Source: Actinopolyspora lacussalsi
Lineage (GTDB): Bacteria > Actinomycetota > Actinomycetes > Mycobacteriales > Pseudonocardiaceae
Assembly: GCA_030803735.1 (NCBI GenBank)
Contig: JAURUC010000001.1
Location: forward strand, 2,311,501-2,375,500
Direction: 5' to 3'
DNA: 64,000 nucleotides
Positions 1 to 11,520 of this stretch are shown here, piece by piece. The notes under the pieces were generated by a model that saw only the letters and a list, made by a program, of their open reading frames with translations, did no database searches and had not been told where the DNA came from. The first letter of the stretch is position 1. The number at the start of each line of letters is the position of its first letter. The translations under genes were made by a program, and so were the position numbers.

Positions 1-763
1 GCGAGGTGACCGTCTCGGAGTATCCCGGCGCGCAGCCCGAGTTGTACCAGACCAGACGTTGCGAGGAGAGAGCGTCCCAGGTCAGCTCGGCCTGTGCTGC
101 CAGGGGGTGTTCCTTGCGCATCACGACTCCGAGCGGCTCGTCCAGCAGCACGCCGCACACCAGACCCGGACTGCTGTGCGGCCACCGGATTATGCCGAAA
201 GCGAGCTCACCACGGCTGATGAGTTCGGGTTGCGAAGCGGCGGGCACCGCTCGCATGGTCAGTGCCTGCTCACCTTCCTCGGTCCGGTCACCGTGCTCAA
301 CACACCGCGACAGCCCGCGTTGGGCCTCGAACAACGCCTGTTCCGGCACCCCGCCGCACACGCCTACCTTCCAGTCCGGAAGGGCGGGTGCCACTGCGGA
401 GATCGCGGCACGCAACTGAGTGGGAATCCCCTGCACCGCGTCGAGGAACGCCCGACCCGCCCGGGTCAGTTCGACCCCCCGGACAGTGCGCCTGAAAAGT
501 GCCGTACCCAGTCGGCGCTCCAGTCGTCGAATCTGCTGGCTCAGGCTGGGCTGCGAGATGTGCATTTCCTGAGCGGCCCCGGAAACGCTACCGGCGCTCA
601 CCACCGCCAGAAAGTACCTCAGATGGCGAAGGTCGAAGCTGTCGATCTCGGCAGCGGCGGAAACCGCTTTCAGGAACTCGTCACGCGTGGCCTCGTCGTG
701 CGCGTGTGAGTTCGGATTTCTCCCGACCCGCGATTCGGAATTCTCGTAGCCCGCATCCGTCAT
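1..763 (-). CDS. LysR-family transcriptional regulator (C-terminus cut by window edge)
   Basis: The minus strand is open from an ATG at 763 to the window edge, giving 254 codons with no stop, so the C-terminal end lies outside. After an unusual hydrophilic leader of about 36 residues comes a classic LysR winged helix: DLRHLRYFLAV, then SVSGAAQEMHISQPSLSQQIRRL as the helix-turn-helix, and LGTALFRRT. The following part resembles the periplasmic-binding-like effector domain. The family binds small ligands and usually regulates a divergent or adjacent gene; no divergent partner is seen, and the neighbouring MFS gene points the same way. The real start may be nearer the DLRHL motif. The target and ligand cannot be told. 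Confidence 0.85.
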   Translation of the reverse strand, partial: MTDAGYENSESRVGRNPNSHAHDEATRDEFLKAVSAAAEIDSFDLRHLRYFLAVVSAGSVSGAAQEMHISQPSLSQQIRRLERRLGTALFRRTVRGVELTRAGRAFLDAVQGIPTQLRAAISAVAPALPDWKVGVCGGVPEQALFEAQRGLSRCVEHGDRTEEGEQALTMRAVPAASQPELISRGELAFGIIRWPHSSPGLVCGVLLDEPLGVVMRKEHPLAAQAELTWDALSSQRLVWYNSGCAPGYSETVTS

Positions 764-1024
764 GTCCCCTCCCGTGTCCCGGCATTCCCGTCGATGCGCT
801 CAACGATCGCCGCGATCATGACACGGAATCGTGGCAGAAGAACGGAAACGGGAGACAACGTGTTCAAGAGAACACCGGTTGTTACTTCCTACGGGGGAAG
901 GGGCGGCCTTTCCGGGTTGTGCTCGGGACCACGGGGATACCGGTACGACTACGTCGCCAGCCGTTCGGCCACGGCCGAGCGAAAAGCGACGTAGCTGCTG
1001 GGCGTGCACCCGCGGGGACCGCGT

Positions 1025-2311
1025 CTAACGAGACGGGGCCGGTTCGACCCTGTCGCGAGTAGCGGTGACGATCACTCCTCCCGTACCGGCCAGCACCACG
1101 AGCACGATCCCGAAGGTCATGGTCCCGGCGGCCAGTCCGACGAGGTCACTGAGGTAACCGGTCAACACCGGAAGCGTGCCCGCCAACGCGTAACCACCGA
1201 CATTGAGACCCGCATTGGCCTCGGCGAGGCGATGCCCGGGAACGGAGGCGTTGAGCAGCGAGAGTCCACCCAACTGCCCCATCCCCTGGCCGCAACCGGC
1301 CAGCAGAGCCGCGAGGGCCAACGGAGGCACGGAATTGGTGAACACCGCGACGGCCATCGCCACCATGCTCAGCACCGTGCTGACCGCACCCAGCTGCAGG
1401 ATGCGGGGCACCGGCATCCGCTGCACCGCGAACTGGACAGCGGTAGCGATCAGGAACATCACGAAGGCCAACCCGCCCGCGACCATCCGGTTGGTCGATC
1501 CCAGCAGGCTCGCCAGCAGGGAAGGTCCGAGTGAGAGCACGAACGAGGTAGCGGTGATCCCGGGGGCGAAGACCGCGATCCCGAGCACGAGCCGCAGCCG
1601 ATCGTTCTTCGGCACCGAGGGCACACGGATCCATGCCCCACTGCCGGTGGAACGGGGGCGGCTCACCGGCATACGCCACACGACGAGCAGCGCCAGCACC
1701 AGCAGACCGGCCTCCACCGCGAACACAGTCACCGTGGGTCCGGGCGCCAGTTCGGAGAGAACACCGGCCAACATCGGCCCGAGTCCCGCCCCCAGCACCA
1801 TCGCGGTCGAGGCCAGCAGAGCCGCCAGTCGCTTGCGGGAAGCTCCCCCGACGTCGGTGACCGCGGCCATACCCGCGGAGACCGCCGCTCCGACGGCGAT
1901 CCCGGTGAGCAACCGGGCGGTGCACAGCACAAGCACCGAATCCGCCGTGGCGAACATGAGGCAGGCGATCAGTGCCAACGCCAGAGCGGGAAAGAGCACG
2001 GTCTTGCGTCCGAGCCGGTCGGAGACCACCCCGCACACCAGCAGGGACCCGATGAGCCCCACTATGTAGAGCGCGAAGATCACGGTGAGCATGCCCTGCG
2101 AGAAACCGATGTCGCGCTGCCACAGCACGTACAGCGGGGTGGCGGCGTTGGACAGTGCGAAGATCGCGGCCACCGGGAACGCGGTGAGCCAGACCCACCA
2201 GCGAGGAGCCACGCCGGCTGGGGTGTCACGAACACTCGACGTTGGTGGTCGCGACTGTTCGGGCTCTGGTTCGGTTTCCTGACGCTGCCGCGTGGTCACG
2301 TTGTCGGTCAT
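1025..2311 (-). CDS. MFS transporter, drug-exporter-like
   Basis: 428 residues from an ATG preceded by AAGGAG at good spacing; the open frame continues upstream, but there it runs into the operator and the divergent gene. A hydrophilic N-terminus of about 37 residues is followed by roughly 12 hydrophobic segments, with the MFS motif A form SDRLGRK at residues 97-103. This is the topology of a proton-coupled 12-TM exporter; the substrate is unknown. It is divergent from a winged-helix regulator at 2408, with a perfect palindrome between the two starts. A regulator-controlled efflux pump is the simplest reading. The acidic Glu/Pro-rich tail before the first membrane segment is unusual. Confidence 0.85.
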   Translation of the reverse strand: MTDNVTTRQRQETEPEPEQSRPPTSSVRDTPAGVAPRWWVWLTAFPVAAIFALSNAATPLYVLWQRDIGFSQGMLTVIFALYIVGLIGSLLVCGVVSDRLGRKTVLFPALALALIACLMFATADSVLVLCTARLLTGIAVGAAVSAGMAAVTDVGGASRKRLAALLASTAMVLGAGLGPMLAGVLSELAPGPTVTVFAVEAGLLVLALLVVWRMPVSRPRSTGSGAWIRVPSVPKNDRLRLVLGIAVFAPGITATSFVLSLGPSLLASLLGSTNRMVAGGLAFVMFLIATAVQFAVQRMPVPRILQLGAVSTVLSMVAMAVAVFTNSVPPLALAALLAGCGQGMGQLGGLSLLNASVPGHRLAEANAGLNVGGYALAGTLPVLTGYLSDLVGLAAGTMTFGIVLVVLAGTGGVIVTATRDRVEPAPSR

Positions 2312-2360
2312 GGCCGAAAGCTCCTTGCTCGGCGGTCGTATCCGACGGAAACATAACTCC

Positions 2361-2380
2361 TGTACGAGAAAACTCGTACA
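2361..2380. promoter_or_regulatory. Operator palindrome between MFS exporter and ArsR-like regulator
   Basis: TGTACGAG, four A, then CTCGTACA: perfect 8-bp arms. It lies 49 bp from the MFS start and 27 bp from the regulator start. It is the likely binding site of the regulator, repressing both divergent genes. Binding is inferred from position. Confidence 0.7.
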
Positions 2381-2407
2381 TAGGAAAACAGCTATTAGGA
2401 GTTTCCT

Positions 2408-2809
2408 ATGACCCGAGTGACGGAACGCCGTTCCGAGCATCAGGAAGCGCGATCCTCGCCCGAACCGCTCCCCGAACCCTCCGCCGAACAGCTGCGTCTG
2501 GAGAAGGTACTGGCGGCATTGAGCGTGCCGTTGCGGCTGAGCATCGTCAGACAGCTGCTGCTGCACGCCGATGGCTCCGAGTACTCGTGCGGTTGGTTCG
2601 ACCTCGACCGCCCGAAATCCTCGTTGACCCACCACTTCCGCGTACTTCGCGAAGCAGGCGTGCTGCGGCAGCGCCAGTACGGGCTGGAACGCCGCTGCCA
2701 ACTCCGCATCGACGACCTGGAGTGGCGTTTTCCCGGTCTGATCGACCTCATCGCGGACTGGGAACCCGGGCCGAACAACCCCGACGAAAGCCATAGGCAG
2801 ACGCAATAG
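2408..2809 (+). CDS. ArsR-type winged-helix transcriptional regulator
   Basis: 133 residues, ATG six bases after AGGAG. Residues about 30-110 form a winged helix: LEKVLAALSVPLRLSIVRQLL, then the recognition helix region KSSLTHHFRVLREAGVLRQR and a wing rich in Arg. This matches the ArsR/SmtB fold, but the metal-binding ELCVCDL-type motif is absent; a lone Cys occurs in EYSCGWFDLD. Such non-metal members often sense organic compounds or act as repressors of a neighbouring exporter. Divergence from the MFS gene and the perfect palindrome between them support local autoregulation. The ligand is not predictable from sequence. Confidence 0.82.
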   Translation: MTRVTERRSEHQEARSSPEPLPEPSAEQLRLEKVLAALSVPLRLSIVRQLLLHADGSEYSCGWFDLDRPKSSLTHHFRVLREAGVLRQRQYGLERRCQLRIDDLEWRFPGLIDLIADWEPGPNNPDESHRQTQ

Positions 2810-2996
2810 CTCGAACCGAGCGGCTACGTCGGACCCGTGCGGCTAATCAATAGCTCGTATTCCCCGTGGAAGTACCGCGACGAGCACACCGACGGGCCGC
2901 TCGGGAACTGTCGAGGCTCTCATGGTGGGCGTACACCGGAATGCCGTGTTGCTGAACGCTGCCGAACACGGCACCCGGACCGCCTCGCGGCACGCG

Positions 2997-3033
2997 AAAA
3001 ATCCCGCACCTCGCTCAACTCGAAGTACGGGAT
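2997..3033 (-). terminator. Rho-independent terminator of tRNA-Ala copy 1
   Basis: On the minus strand GATCCCGTAC pairs with GTGCGGGAT (one G-T pair), followed by a T run. It sits 18 bases after the tRNA 3' end. Confidence 0.7.
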
Positions 3034-3050
3034 CATCGAAGTATCTACTG

Positions 3051-3123
3051 TGGAGCTGACGGGACTCGAACCCGTGACCCCCTGACTGCCAGTCAGGTGC
3101 GCTACCAACTGCGCCACAGCCCC
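3051..3123 (-). tRNA. tRNA-Ala (anticodon GGC)
   Basis: 73 nt without CCA. The acceptor stem GGGGCTG pairs with CAGCTCC (one G-T pair); the anticodon loop CTGGCAG gives GGC; the T arm contains TTCGAGT. A second copy with the same sequence lies at 9282-9354. Confidence 0.95.
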
Positions 3124-3240
3124 GTTTTCCCGATCGGGATGTTCAGCTCGTCGTGACTGCTCATCCCTTGCGGGGACACGATACACCGCCCGCGCCCGAG
3201 CCGTTCGGGGGCCCGCCCCACGCCGTGCCCACGCGGATGC

Positions 3241-3263
3241 CCGGGCCGCCGATGACGGCCCGG
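3241..3263. terminator. Hairpin after the DUF305 gene
   Basis: CCGGGCCG, 7-nt loop, CGGCCCGG, directly downstream of the DUF305 stop. There is no strong T run, so it is a terminator-like hairpin only. Confidence 0.5.
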
Positions 3264-3279
3264 GCACGGCGCGCTCACC

Positions 3280-3846
3280 TCACACTGTCTCGCGCATGTC
3301 GTGCATGATCGCGAGCTGAGCCTTCTGAGTGGACATCATGTCCTGGGACATCTGGTTCAGCTCCTGATCACTGCCGTTGAGGATCACGTCCCGCAACATC
3401 GCGACCGCACCGTCGTGGTGCGGGATCATCAGGTCCAAGAACATCCGGTCGAACTCGGCTCCGGAGAGCGTCGCGAGCCGGTCCATCTCCTCCCGGCTGG
3501 CCATCCCCATCCGCTCGAGCATCTCGGGATTGTCCAGCACGTCCTGGTAGGCGGTCTCCGGATCGGTCACCGGCAGACCGTTGCGGCCCTGCCAGCCCCG
3601 CATCATCTGAATTTCCAGACTCTGCTCGGTACGAATGCGGTCGGCCAGCGACTTCAGCTCGGGATCCGCCGCGCGGTCCGGAGCCAGTTCGGACATGACG
3701 ATCGCCTGGTAGTGGTGCGGGATCATCATGCGGGTGAAATCGGCGTCGGCGTCGTTGTACGCCTTGGTGGCCGCACTCGCGGTCCCGGCGCCGAGCAGGC
3801 CCGCCAGCAGCAGCACCACCAGTGGGGAAAGTTTCCGCAGGAACAT
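3280..3846 (-). CDS. Secreted DUF305 protein
   Basis: 188 residues from an ATG with GGGAG upstream; the open frame extends further but overlaps the preceding gene. Residues 1-25 are a signal peptide ending near TASA. Two MIPHH motifs, at about residues 41-45 and 140-144, each begin a helix with spaced His/Met residues; this doubled ferritin-like pattern is the hallmark of DUF305. Members are exported and often linked with copper or other metal handling, which is inference here. It lies 65 bp after the LVIVD-repeat gene on the same strand, probably in one operon, so both products would act outside the membrane. Confidence 0.88.
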   Translation of the reverse strand: MFLRKLSPLVVLLLAGLLGAGTASAATKAYNDADADFTRMMIPHHYQAIVMSELAPDRAADPELKSLADRIRTEQSLEIQMMRGWQGRNGLPVTDPETAYQDVLDNPEMLERMGMASREEMDRLATLSGAEFDRMFLDLMIPHHDGAVAMLRDVILNGSDQELNQMSQDMMSTQKAQLAIMHDMRETV

Positions 3847-3911
3847 CGCCTGCTCCCTTCCGAACGGCCCGCGCCGGGCCCGGTGACGACCGGGCCCGGC
3901 GGCAGGACGGA

Positions 3912-5294
<1,383 letters not shown>

Positions 5295-5717
5295 TCGGTC
5301 AACCTCCCTGAAATCCCCAACTCAGGACTCGCCGGGCGAGCCGGAGGATCCTGAGTTTTCCGGCGAGGATCCTTACACGCCGGAACGGCTCCGGACAGGG
5401 TGCGATCGGGTATTTACGCATCGCACAGCAGGAAGCATGCCCGTATGTCGTAGTGCTCGCTACGCCGATGGGAGTACCGAATCGGACAAAAGGACCTACC
5501 GGAGCCCTCAACGTATTTCCCAGCGGAGCGGGCGCCGGCGGAACCGCGCTTGCTGGAGAGCGGGTGGTGGTTCGCCGCCCGCCCACCCGTGAGCTCTCTC
5601 GCGCGGCTCTCGCGGACGGCCCGGTGTGGCCACTGCTCGACACCGGGCCGCCGCGGGCGAGAGCCCCGAAACGTTCCACCGAGCGGCACGGGAGAGAACC
5701 GAGCCGACGAACTCCTG
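5295..5717. other. Intergenic region, no gene seen
   Basis: It separates the GH62 stop from the LVIVD start. The short frames here lack coding character. It must contain the promoter of the LVIVD/DUF305 pair, but no clear -35/-10 pair could be chosen. Confidence 0.5.
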
Positions 5718-6815
5718 TCAGCAGGAGGAGTTGGTCTGGGTCAGCAGCCCGAGCTCGTACGGGAGCTGGGAGTACTCACCGCCCGCGTCCGGATCCTTGC
5801 CCTGGTAGAGGAACTGGAGCCGGCAGGGGTCGATCGTCATGTTCTGGTCGACACCGGATCGGATCAGCTCACCGTGGCTGATGTCGGTCGTCCACTCGCC
5901 ACCGGGGAAGGTGACGTTGTTCGATCGGGCGAACGGGTTCTGCTCGGTGTCGGCCAGCCTGCTCCAGAAGCCGTCGATGCTGTCGGAGGTCCAGGAGCGG
6001 AACCAGCGATGGCCGTCGCTGCCGATGGCCTCCACCAGCAGCAGGTACTTGCCGGTTCCCGCCACCTTGTAGACGTTGCTCGCCTCGAACAGGTCCTCGG
6101 GGGTGTCCCACACGGCGATCTCGGTATCGCCGAAGCCGTAGGGGAACTGTCCGATCGTGGTCTCCGCACGGTAGAGGTGACCGTTGTCGTCGGAGGAGAA
6201 CAGGTAGCACATGGCCGAGTCGCAGGCGACCCAGAAGTCCACCCAGTGCCCGTCACCGATGTTGTCGGAAACGATGTCCGGCATGCTGTCCATGAGGTTC
6301 CTCGGCTCGGACCAGGAACTCGGATCACTGGGATCGTCCGTGGTGGAGTAGGAAGGCACACCGGTCTGGTAGACCAGGTACCACTTGTCCTGGGGCTCGA
6401 AGTAGAACACCTGCGGTGCGGCACGGTATCCGGAGCCGATGTCGGACTGATCGAGGTAGTAGTGCGGGGCCGAGGATGCCTGCGACCAGTCGCTGAAGTG
6501 GGTGTAGACCAGGTTCCAACCGCCCGACTCGCTCGCGGTCGTCCCGTACACCAACCACTCGCCGTCGTAGCGCACCACCGACGGGTCCTTGAAGGAGACC
6601 GCGTCGTGGTTCGCGTCGGGTTTGGGGCCGATCAACGGGCCGGTCGAGGTCCACTGGAAGTTCGAGGGCAGATCAGCCGTGGTGTTCGCGGTCGTGTTCG
6701 CGGTCGTGTTCGCGGTGGTGTCCGCGCTCGCGGTCGTGTCCGCGTAACCGGCGGACATCCCGCCCGCCGCGAGCATCGCGGCGGCAAGCACCGCGAACCA
6801 GCGTGAGCATCGCAC
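5718..6815 (-). CDS. Secreted alpha-L-arabinofuranosidase, GH62
   Basis: 365 residues from a GTG seven bases after AGGAGG. A signal peptide (VRCSRWFAVLAAAML onward) ends near residue 27, followed by a Thr/Ala/Asn linker built from a repeated TTAN unit. The catalytic domain starts at LPSNFQW and carries GH62 signatures: FKDPSVVRYDGEWLVYG with the catalytic Asp, PQVFYFEPQDKWYLVYQ, and MPDIVSDNIGDGHWVDFWV. The family removes arabinose from arabinoxylan. The frame extends upstream of the GTG, but the signal peptide and RBS fix the start. A CebR-type palindrome lies 166 bp upstream and a second motif, shared with the GH43 gene, lies 426 bp upstream, so expression is probably sugar-controlled. Confidence 0.92.
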   Translation of the reverse strand: MRCSRWFAVLAAAMLAAGGMSAGYADTTASADTTANTTANTTANTTADLPSNFQWTSTGPLIGPKPDANHDAVSFKDPSVVRYDGEWLVYGTTASESGGWNLVYTHFSDWSQASSAPHYYLDQSDIGSGYRAAPQVFYFEPQDKWYLVYQTGVPSYSTTDDPSDPSSWSEPRNLMDSMPDIVSDNIGDGHWVDFWVACDSAMCYLFSSDDNGHLYRAETTIGQFPYGFGDTEIAVWDTPEDLFEASNVYKVAGTGKYLLLVEAIGSDGHRWFRSWTSDSIDGFWSRLADTEQNPFARSNNVTFPGGEWTTDISHGELIRSGVDQNMTIDPCRLQFLYQGKDPDAGGEYSQLPYELGLLTQTNSSC

Positions 6816-6980
6816 TGTGGTCTCCTCCTGACGGAAGCGTTTGCCGGAATCGAGTGGGCGAGTTCCTCGGGAGAACTCGAACCGGAGCGCTTCGGCTCCC
6901 GGTTCAACTCCGTGGACGCGTACGAATCGAAGACACCGCTGTGGCACTCCTGTCCGGTAATACCGGCCCGCTGTCACGTT

Positions 6981-7000
6981 TTATGGGAGCGCTCCCATAA
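6981..7000. promoter_or_regulatory. CebR/CelR-type operator upstream of GH62
   Basis: TTATGGGAGCGCTCCCATAA is a perfect 20-bp palindrome containing TGGGAGCGCTCCCA, the established CebR/CelR operator that releases cellulase genes in response to cellobiose. Its location upstream of a secreted hemicellulase agrees. Confidence 0.85.
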
Positions 7001-7556
7001 TTGCCACGCACCAAGAAATCGCCACGCGACAAGAAGAAGCGCACAACGGAGAACCGCGGAGAAAAGCGGACACCGGCCCCGGAATCGACCGGAGAACCGC
7101 GGGAGAAGTAGATCTTCTTCCGACACCTCCGGTCGTGAAACGCCGGAGAGCACGTGTCACCGGAAAGCCGGAATCCCGCTCACATGGAACCCTCCTCGTG
7201 ACTTTCGCCCACGGAGTCGCCGCGACAACCTCGAAGTCCTTGTTCGCGATACCGAACAAAGTTCGAAGCCATCGGGGATACAAGTTCCACGAAGTGCCGA
7301 TCGCTGTCAACAGTCCCGCGAAAACGACTTCCCGGATCGCCCCGGAAGCACCAGCGGTCAACCGCCCGACGGGCGAACTCGGGCGAAATCCGTTCCGGGA
7401 CTCGTCCTCACGCCGAGAAGCCCGCTCAGCGCCCCCGTCGTGCCGAGCCGATCGGGAGGACTCCGTCACGAAGCCGACAGGCTCGGCACGGGCACGAGAG
7501 CCGAGAGCCTCAGCGGGAAGCACCGCCCTCGACACGGCTGGTTAAACGACGGATGC
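7001..7556. other. Long intergenic region upstream of GH62
   Basis: No convincing gene. It carries the composite motif at 7241-7267, and a TTGACA hexamer on the minus strand just upstream of it. The short frames on both strands look random. Confidence 0.5.
7241..7267 (-). promoter_or_regulatory. Composite regulatory motif shared with the GH43 promoter
   Basis: On the minus strand: TTCGAAC, 3 nt, GTTCGG, 5 nt, CGAACA. The same three blocks with the same spacing occur at 50231-50257 upstream of GH43, and 21 of 27 positions agree. In both cases the motif has the same orientation as the glycosidase gene. Regulator unknown. Confidence 0.55.
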
Positions 7557-9275
<1,719 letters not shown>

Positions 9276-9281
9276 TTACCG

Positions 9282-9354
9282 TGGAGCTGACGGGACTCGA
9301 ACCCGTGACCCCCTGACTGCCAGTCAGGTGCGCTACCAACTGCGCCACAGCCCC
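9282..9354 (-). tRNA. tRNA-Ala (anticodon GGC), second copy
   Basis: Same 73-nt sequence as the tRNA at 3051-3123, with its own terminator. The flanks differ beyond a few bases, so it is a separate copy rather than a recent tandem event. Confidence 0.95.
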
Positions 9355-9646
9355 TTGTTCGATTCTCCCGGTCGGCCGGCTCGGTTTTTCGTTCCCGGCC
9401 TCGCCTTCCGTTGTGCCGCTACTTTACAACAGGGCGAACCCCCTTCCGAGCAGGGGGTCCCACTTTTTCGATCACAAGAACCATAAGCGCCGTGCCCAGC
9501 GGTTTCGTAACCGCTTACGTGGACCGCTCCGGCAGCGGGCAGCGCGGTGGGGCGAACGAGCCCGTCGGCACCCCGAAGGTGCCCGAAGTGAGCCGAACCA
9601 CCCACTCTTCGAGGGCTCGGCCGCCCGCACCGCCGCCACACGGCGT

Positions 9647-9868
9647 TCAACCCGCTCGGGCGCCCTCCCGGGTACGCCTCGGATCGACCTCCCGTTCGGG
9701 ATGCCTGCGGAGGTACTCCTGCTCCAGCTCGAACGTCCTGCGGGTGTGTTCCTCCAGCGCGTCCGAGGCACCGTGCAGAAACGTCTCGTTCCGCGTCTCG
9801 TGCAGGTGGCGCAGCTCCCGCCGCAGGTCGACCTCGGACAACTCGGTTGCTTCCACTCCGGTTTCCAT
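9647..9868 (-). CDS. Small DUF6158-like protein
   Basis: 73 residues from ATG 9868, or 75 from GTG 9874, which has GGAGGGGAG closer by. The sequence is charged and helical, with ELRHLHETRNETFLHGASDALEEHT and ELEQEYLRRHPERE, the pattern I associate with the small actinobacterial DUF6158 family of unknown function. No signal peptide or membrane segment. It lies 131 bp after the MFS gene on the same strand and may be cotranscribed. Assignment rests on remembered family pattern only. Confidence 0.65.
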   Translation of the reverse strand: METGVEATELSEVDLRRELRHLHETRNETFLHGASDALEEHTRRTFELEQEYLRRHPEREVDPRRTREGARAG

Positions 9869-9999
9869 GGACACGCGCTCCCCTCCCCGCCGGGTTTTCC
9901 GCGGGGGTACCCGGTTGGCGGCGGTGCGACACCCGCCGCCGGGAATTCGTTCCGCCGTGTCCGATCCGCCGCGCCCGTTCCGCCGTGCCCGGTCCCCGA

Positions 10000-11292
10000 C
10001 TACGCGGGGTCGGCCGACTCGACGGGCCGACCGGAATCGGTCGGCTCGGAACGGGATTTGCGGCCGAGCGTCTCCGGCGCGAACAGCCAGGTCACCATCG
10101 CGACCAGCGCCACACAACCGGTGAGCAGGAACGCGGCACGGTAGGACAACGCACCCGCCAGCGCACCCGCCAGCGGCGGCCCGATGATCGTGCCGACGTC
10201 GGCCGACATCTGGAAGGCGGCCAGCACCGGGCCGCCCTTGGCCTTCGGCCCGACGATGTCGGCCACGGCCGCGCTCTGCGCCGGGGTGCACAGCCCCATA
10301 CCGATTCCGCCCACCAGCGAGGCCCCCAGCAGCCAGGGCACCGACTCGCTGAATCCGATCGCGGCGCTGCCCACAGCGGCGATGGCCAACCCGCTCAGCA
10401 GCATCGGTTTGCGCCCGCGCGAGTCGGCCAGCCTGCCCGCCGGTAACAGCACGGCCGCGTTGCCCGCCGCGAACACCGACAGGGCGATGCCGGTCATCGC
10501 GTCGGGCAGCCGCATCGCCTCGACGATGAACAGCGGGATCAGCGCGATCCGCACGCCCTGCGCGGTCCAGCCCTTGCTGAAGTTCGCCAGCAGCGAGGCG
10601 CGGTAACTGGAGTCCCGCAGCGCGGTGAGGACCTTGAGATCGGGGGCGTCGGCGTGCTGCTGCGGATCGGCCAGCGTGGAGTCGCGCAGCAGGAACCAGC
10701 CGACGAAGGCGGCCAGGTACAGCGCGATGCCGTAGATCAGGAAGGGCAGTCGCAGCGAGAACCCGATCAGCAGCCCGCCGAGCACCGGACCCGAGATGCT
10801 GCCCAGCAGGAAGCTGGTCGCCCACAACCCGGAGGCCCTGGCACGCAGGTGCGCCGGGGCGAGCCGCACCAGCAGAGCCAGCGCCGAGACGGTGAACATG
10901 GTGGAGCCGATGCCGCCGAGCCCCCGGAACACCAGCAACTGCCAGTAGGACTGCGCGAAGGCGCAGGCGGTGGAGCTGATGCCGACGATGACGATGCCGA
11001 GCACGTAGTTCGGCCGCTCGCCGAACGCCGAGACCAGCCGTCCGCTGGCGGGGGCGAAGACCAGCCGCATCAGCGCGAAGGCGCTGACGATGAAAGCCGC
11101 CGCCGTCACGCCGACGTTGAAGCTGGTCGCGAAGGTGGGCAGCGCGGGCGAGACGATGCCCATCCCGATGGCGACGATGAAACCGCCGCTGATCAGGACC
11201 CATATCTCGCGGGGCAGCTCGGACAGCGTGCTCGACTTGCGTGGCGATTCGTTCGGCTGGTTCTCGGTCGCGGTCGGCGAGGTCTCCGGCAC
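10000..11292 (-). CDS. MFS transporter
   Basis: 430 residues from a GTG with AAGGAGG upstream. Hydrophilic N-terminus of about 35 residues, then about 12 membrane segments. MFS motifs are visible: LVFAPASGRLVSAFGERP (motif A region), GLGGIGSTMFTVSALALLVRLAP, and RLADSRGRKPMLLSG for the repeat in the second half. LLGSISGPVLGGLLIG resembles the motif C of drug/proton antiporters. The substrate cannot be named. There is no adjacent regulator; a GNAT gene lies upstream on the same strand, about 230 bp away, and the small DUF6158-like gene lies downstream. Confidence 0.85.
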   Translation of the reverse strand: MPETSPTATENQPNESPRKSSTLSELPREIWVLISGGFIVAIGMGIVSPALPTFATSFNVGVTAAAFIVSAFALMRLVFAPASGRLVSAFGERPNYVLGIVIVGISSTACAFAQSYWQLLVFRGLGGIGSTMFTVSALALLVRLAPAHLRARASGLWATSFLLGSISGPVLGGLLIGFSLRLPFLIYGIALYLAAFVGWFLLRDSTLADPQQHADAPDLKVLTALRDSSYRASLLANFSKGWTAQGVRIALIPLFIVEAMRLPDAMTGIALSVFAAGNAAVLLPAGRLADSRGRKPMLLSGLAIAAVGSAAIGFSESVPWLLGASLVGGIGMGLCTPAQSAAVADIVGPKAKGGPVLAAFQMSADVGTIIGPPLAGALAGALSYRAAFLLTGCVALVAMVTWLFAPETLGRKSRSEPTDSGRPVESADPA

Positions 11293-11520
11293 TGTGCCTC
11301 CTTGTCGTCCAGCAGGGCACAAGTTCACTCGATCGTGAAATATTCCCGATCTCGCCACGTCGGGCGGGATTTCGCCACACGTGACGCGGTGCTCACCGGC
11401 CGCGACCACTACCGGAGATACAGCGCCTACCGGATGCCCTGTCCGACACTTCTCCCGGAGGGAAGATGCGAGCCGGCGGGAGAGATCGCCACTCGACAGG
11501 CACAGCGGACCGTGGCGTCG

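Noticed and set aside
7135..7545. 136-codon frame upstream of GH62
   Set aside because: Composition looks random, no RBS, and it overlaps the regulatory motif.
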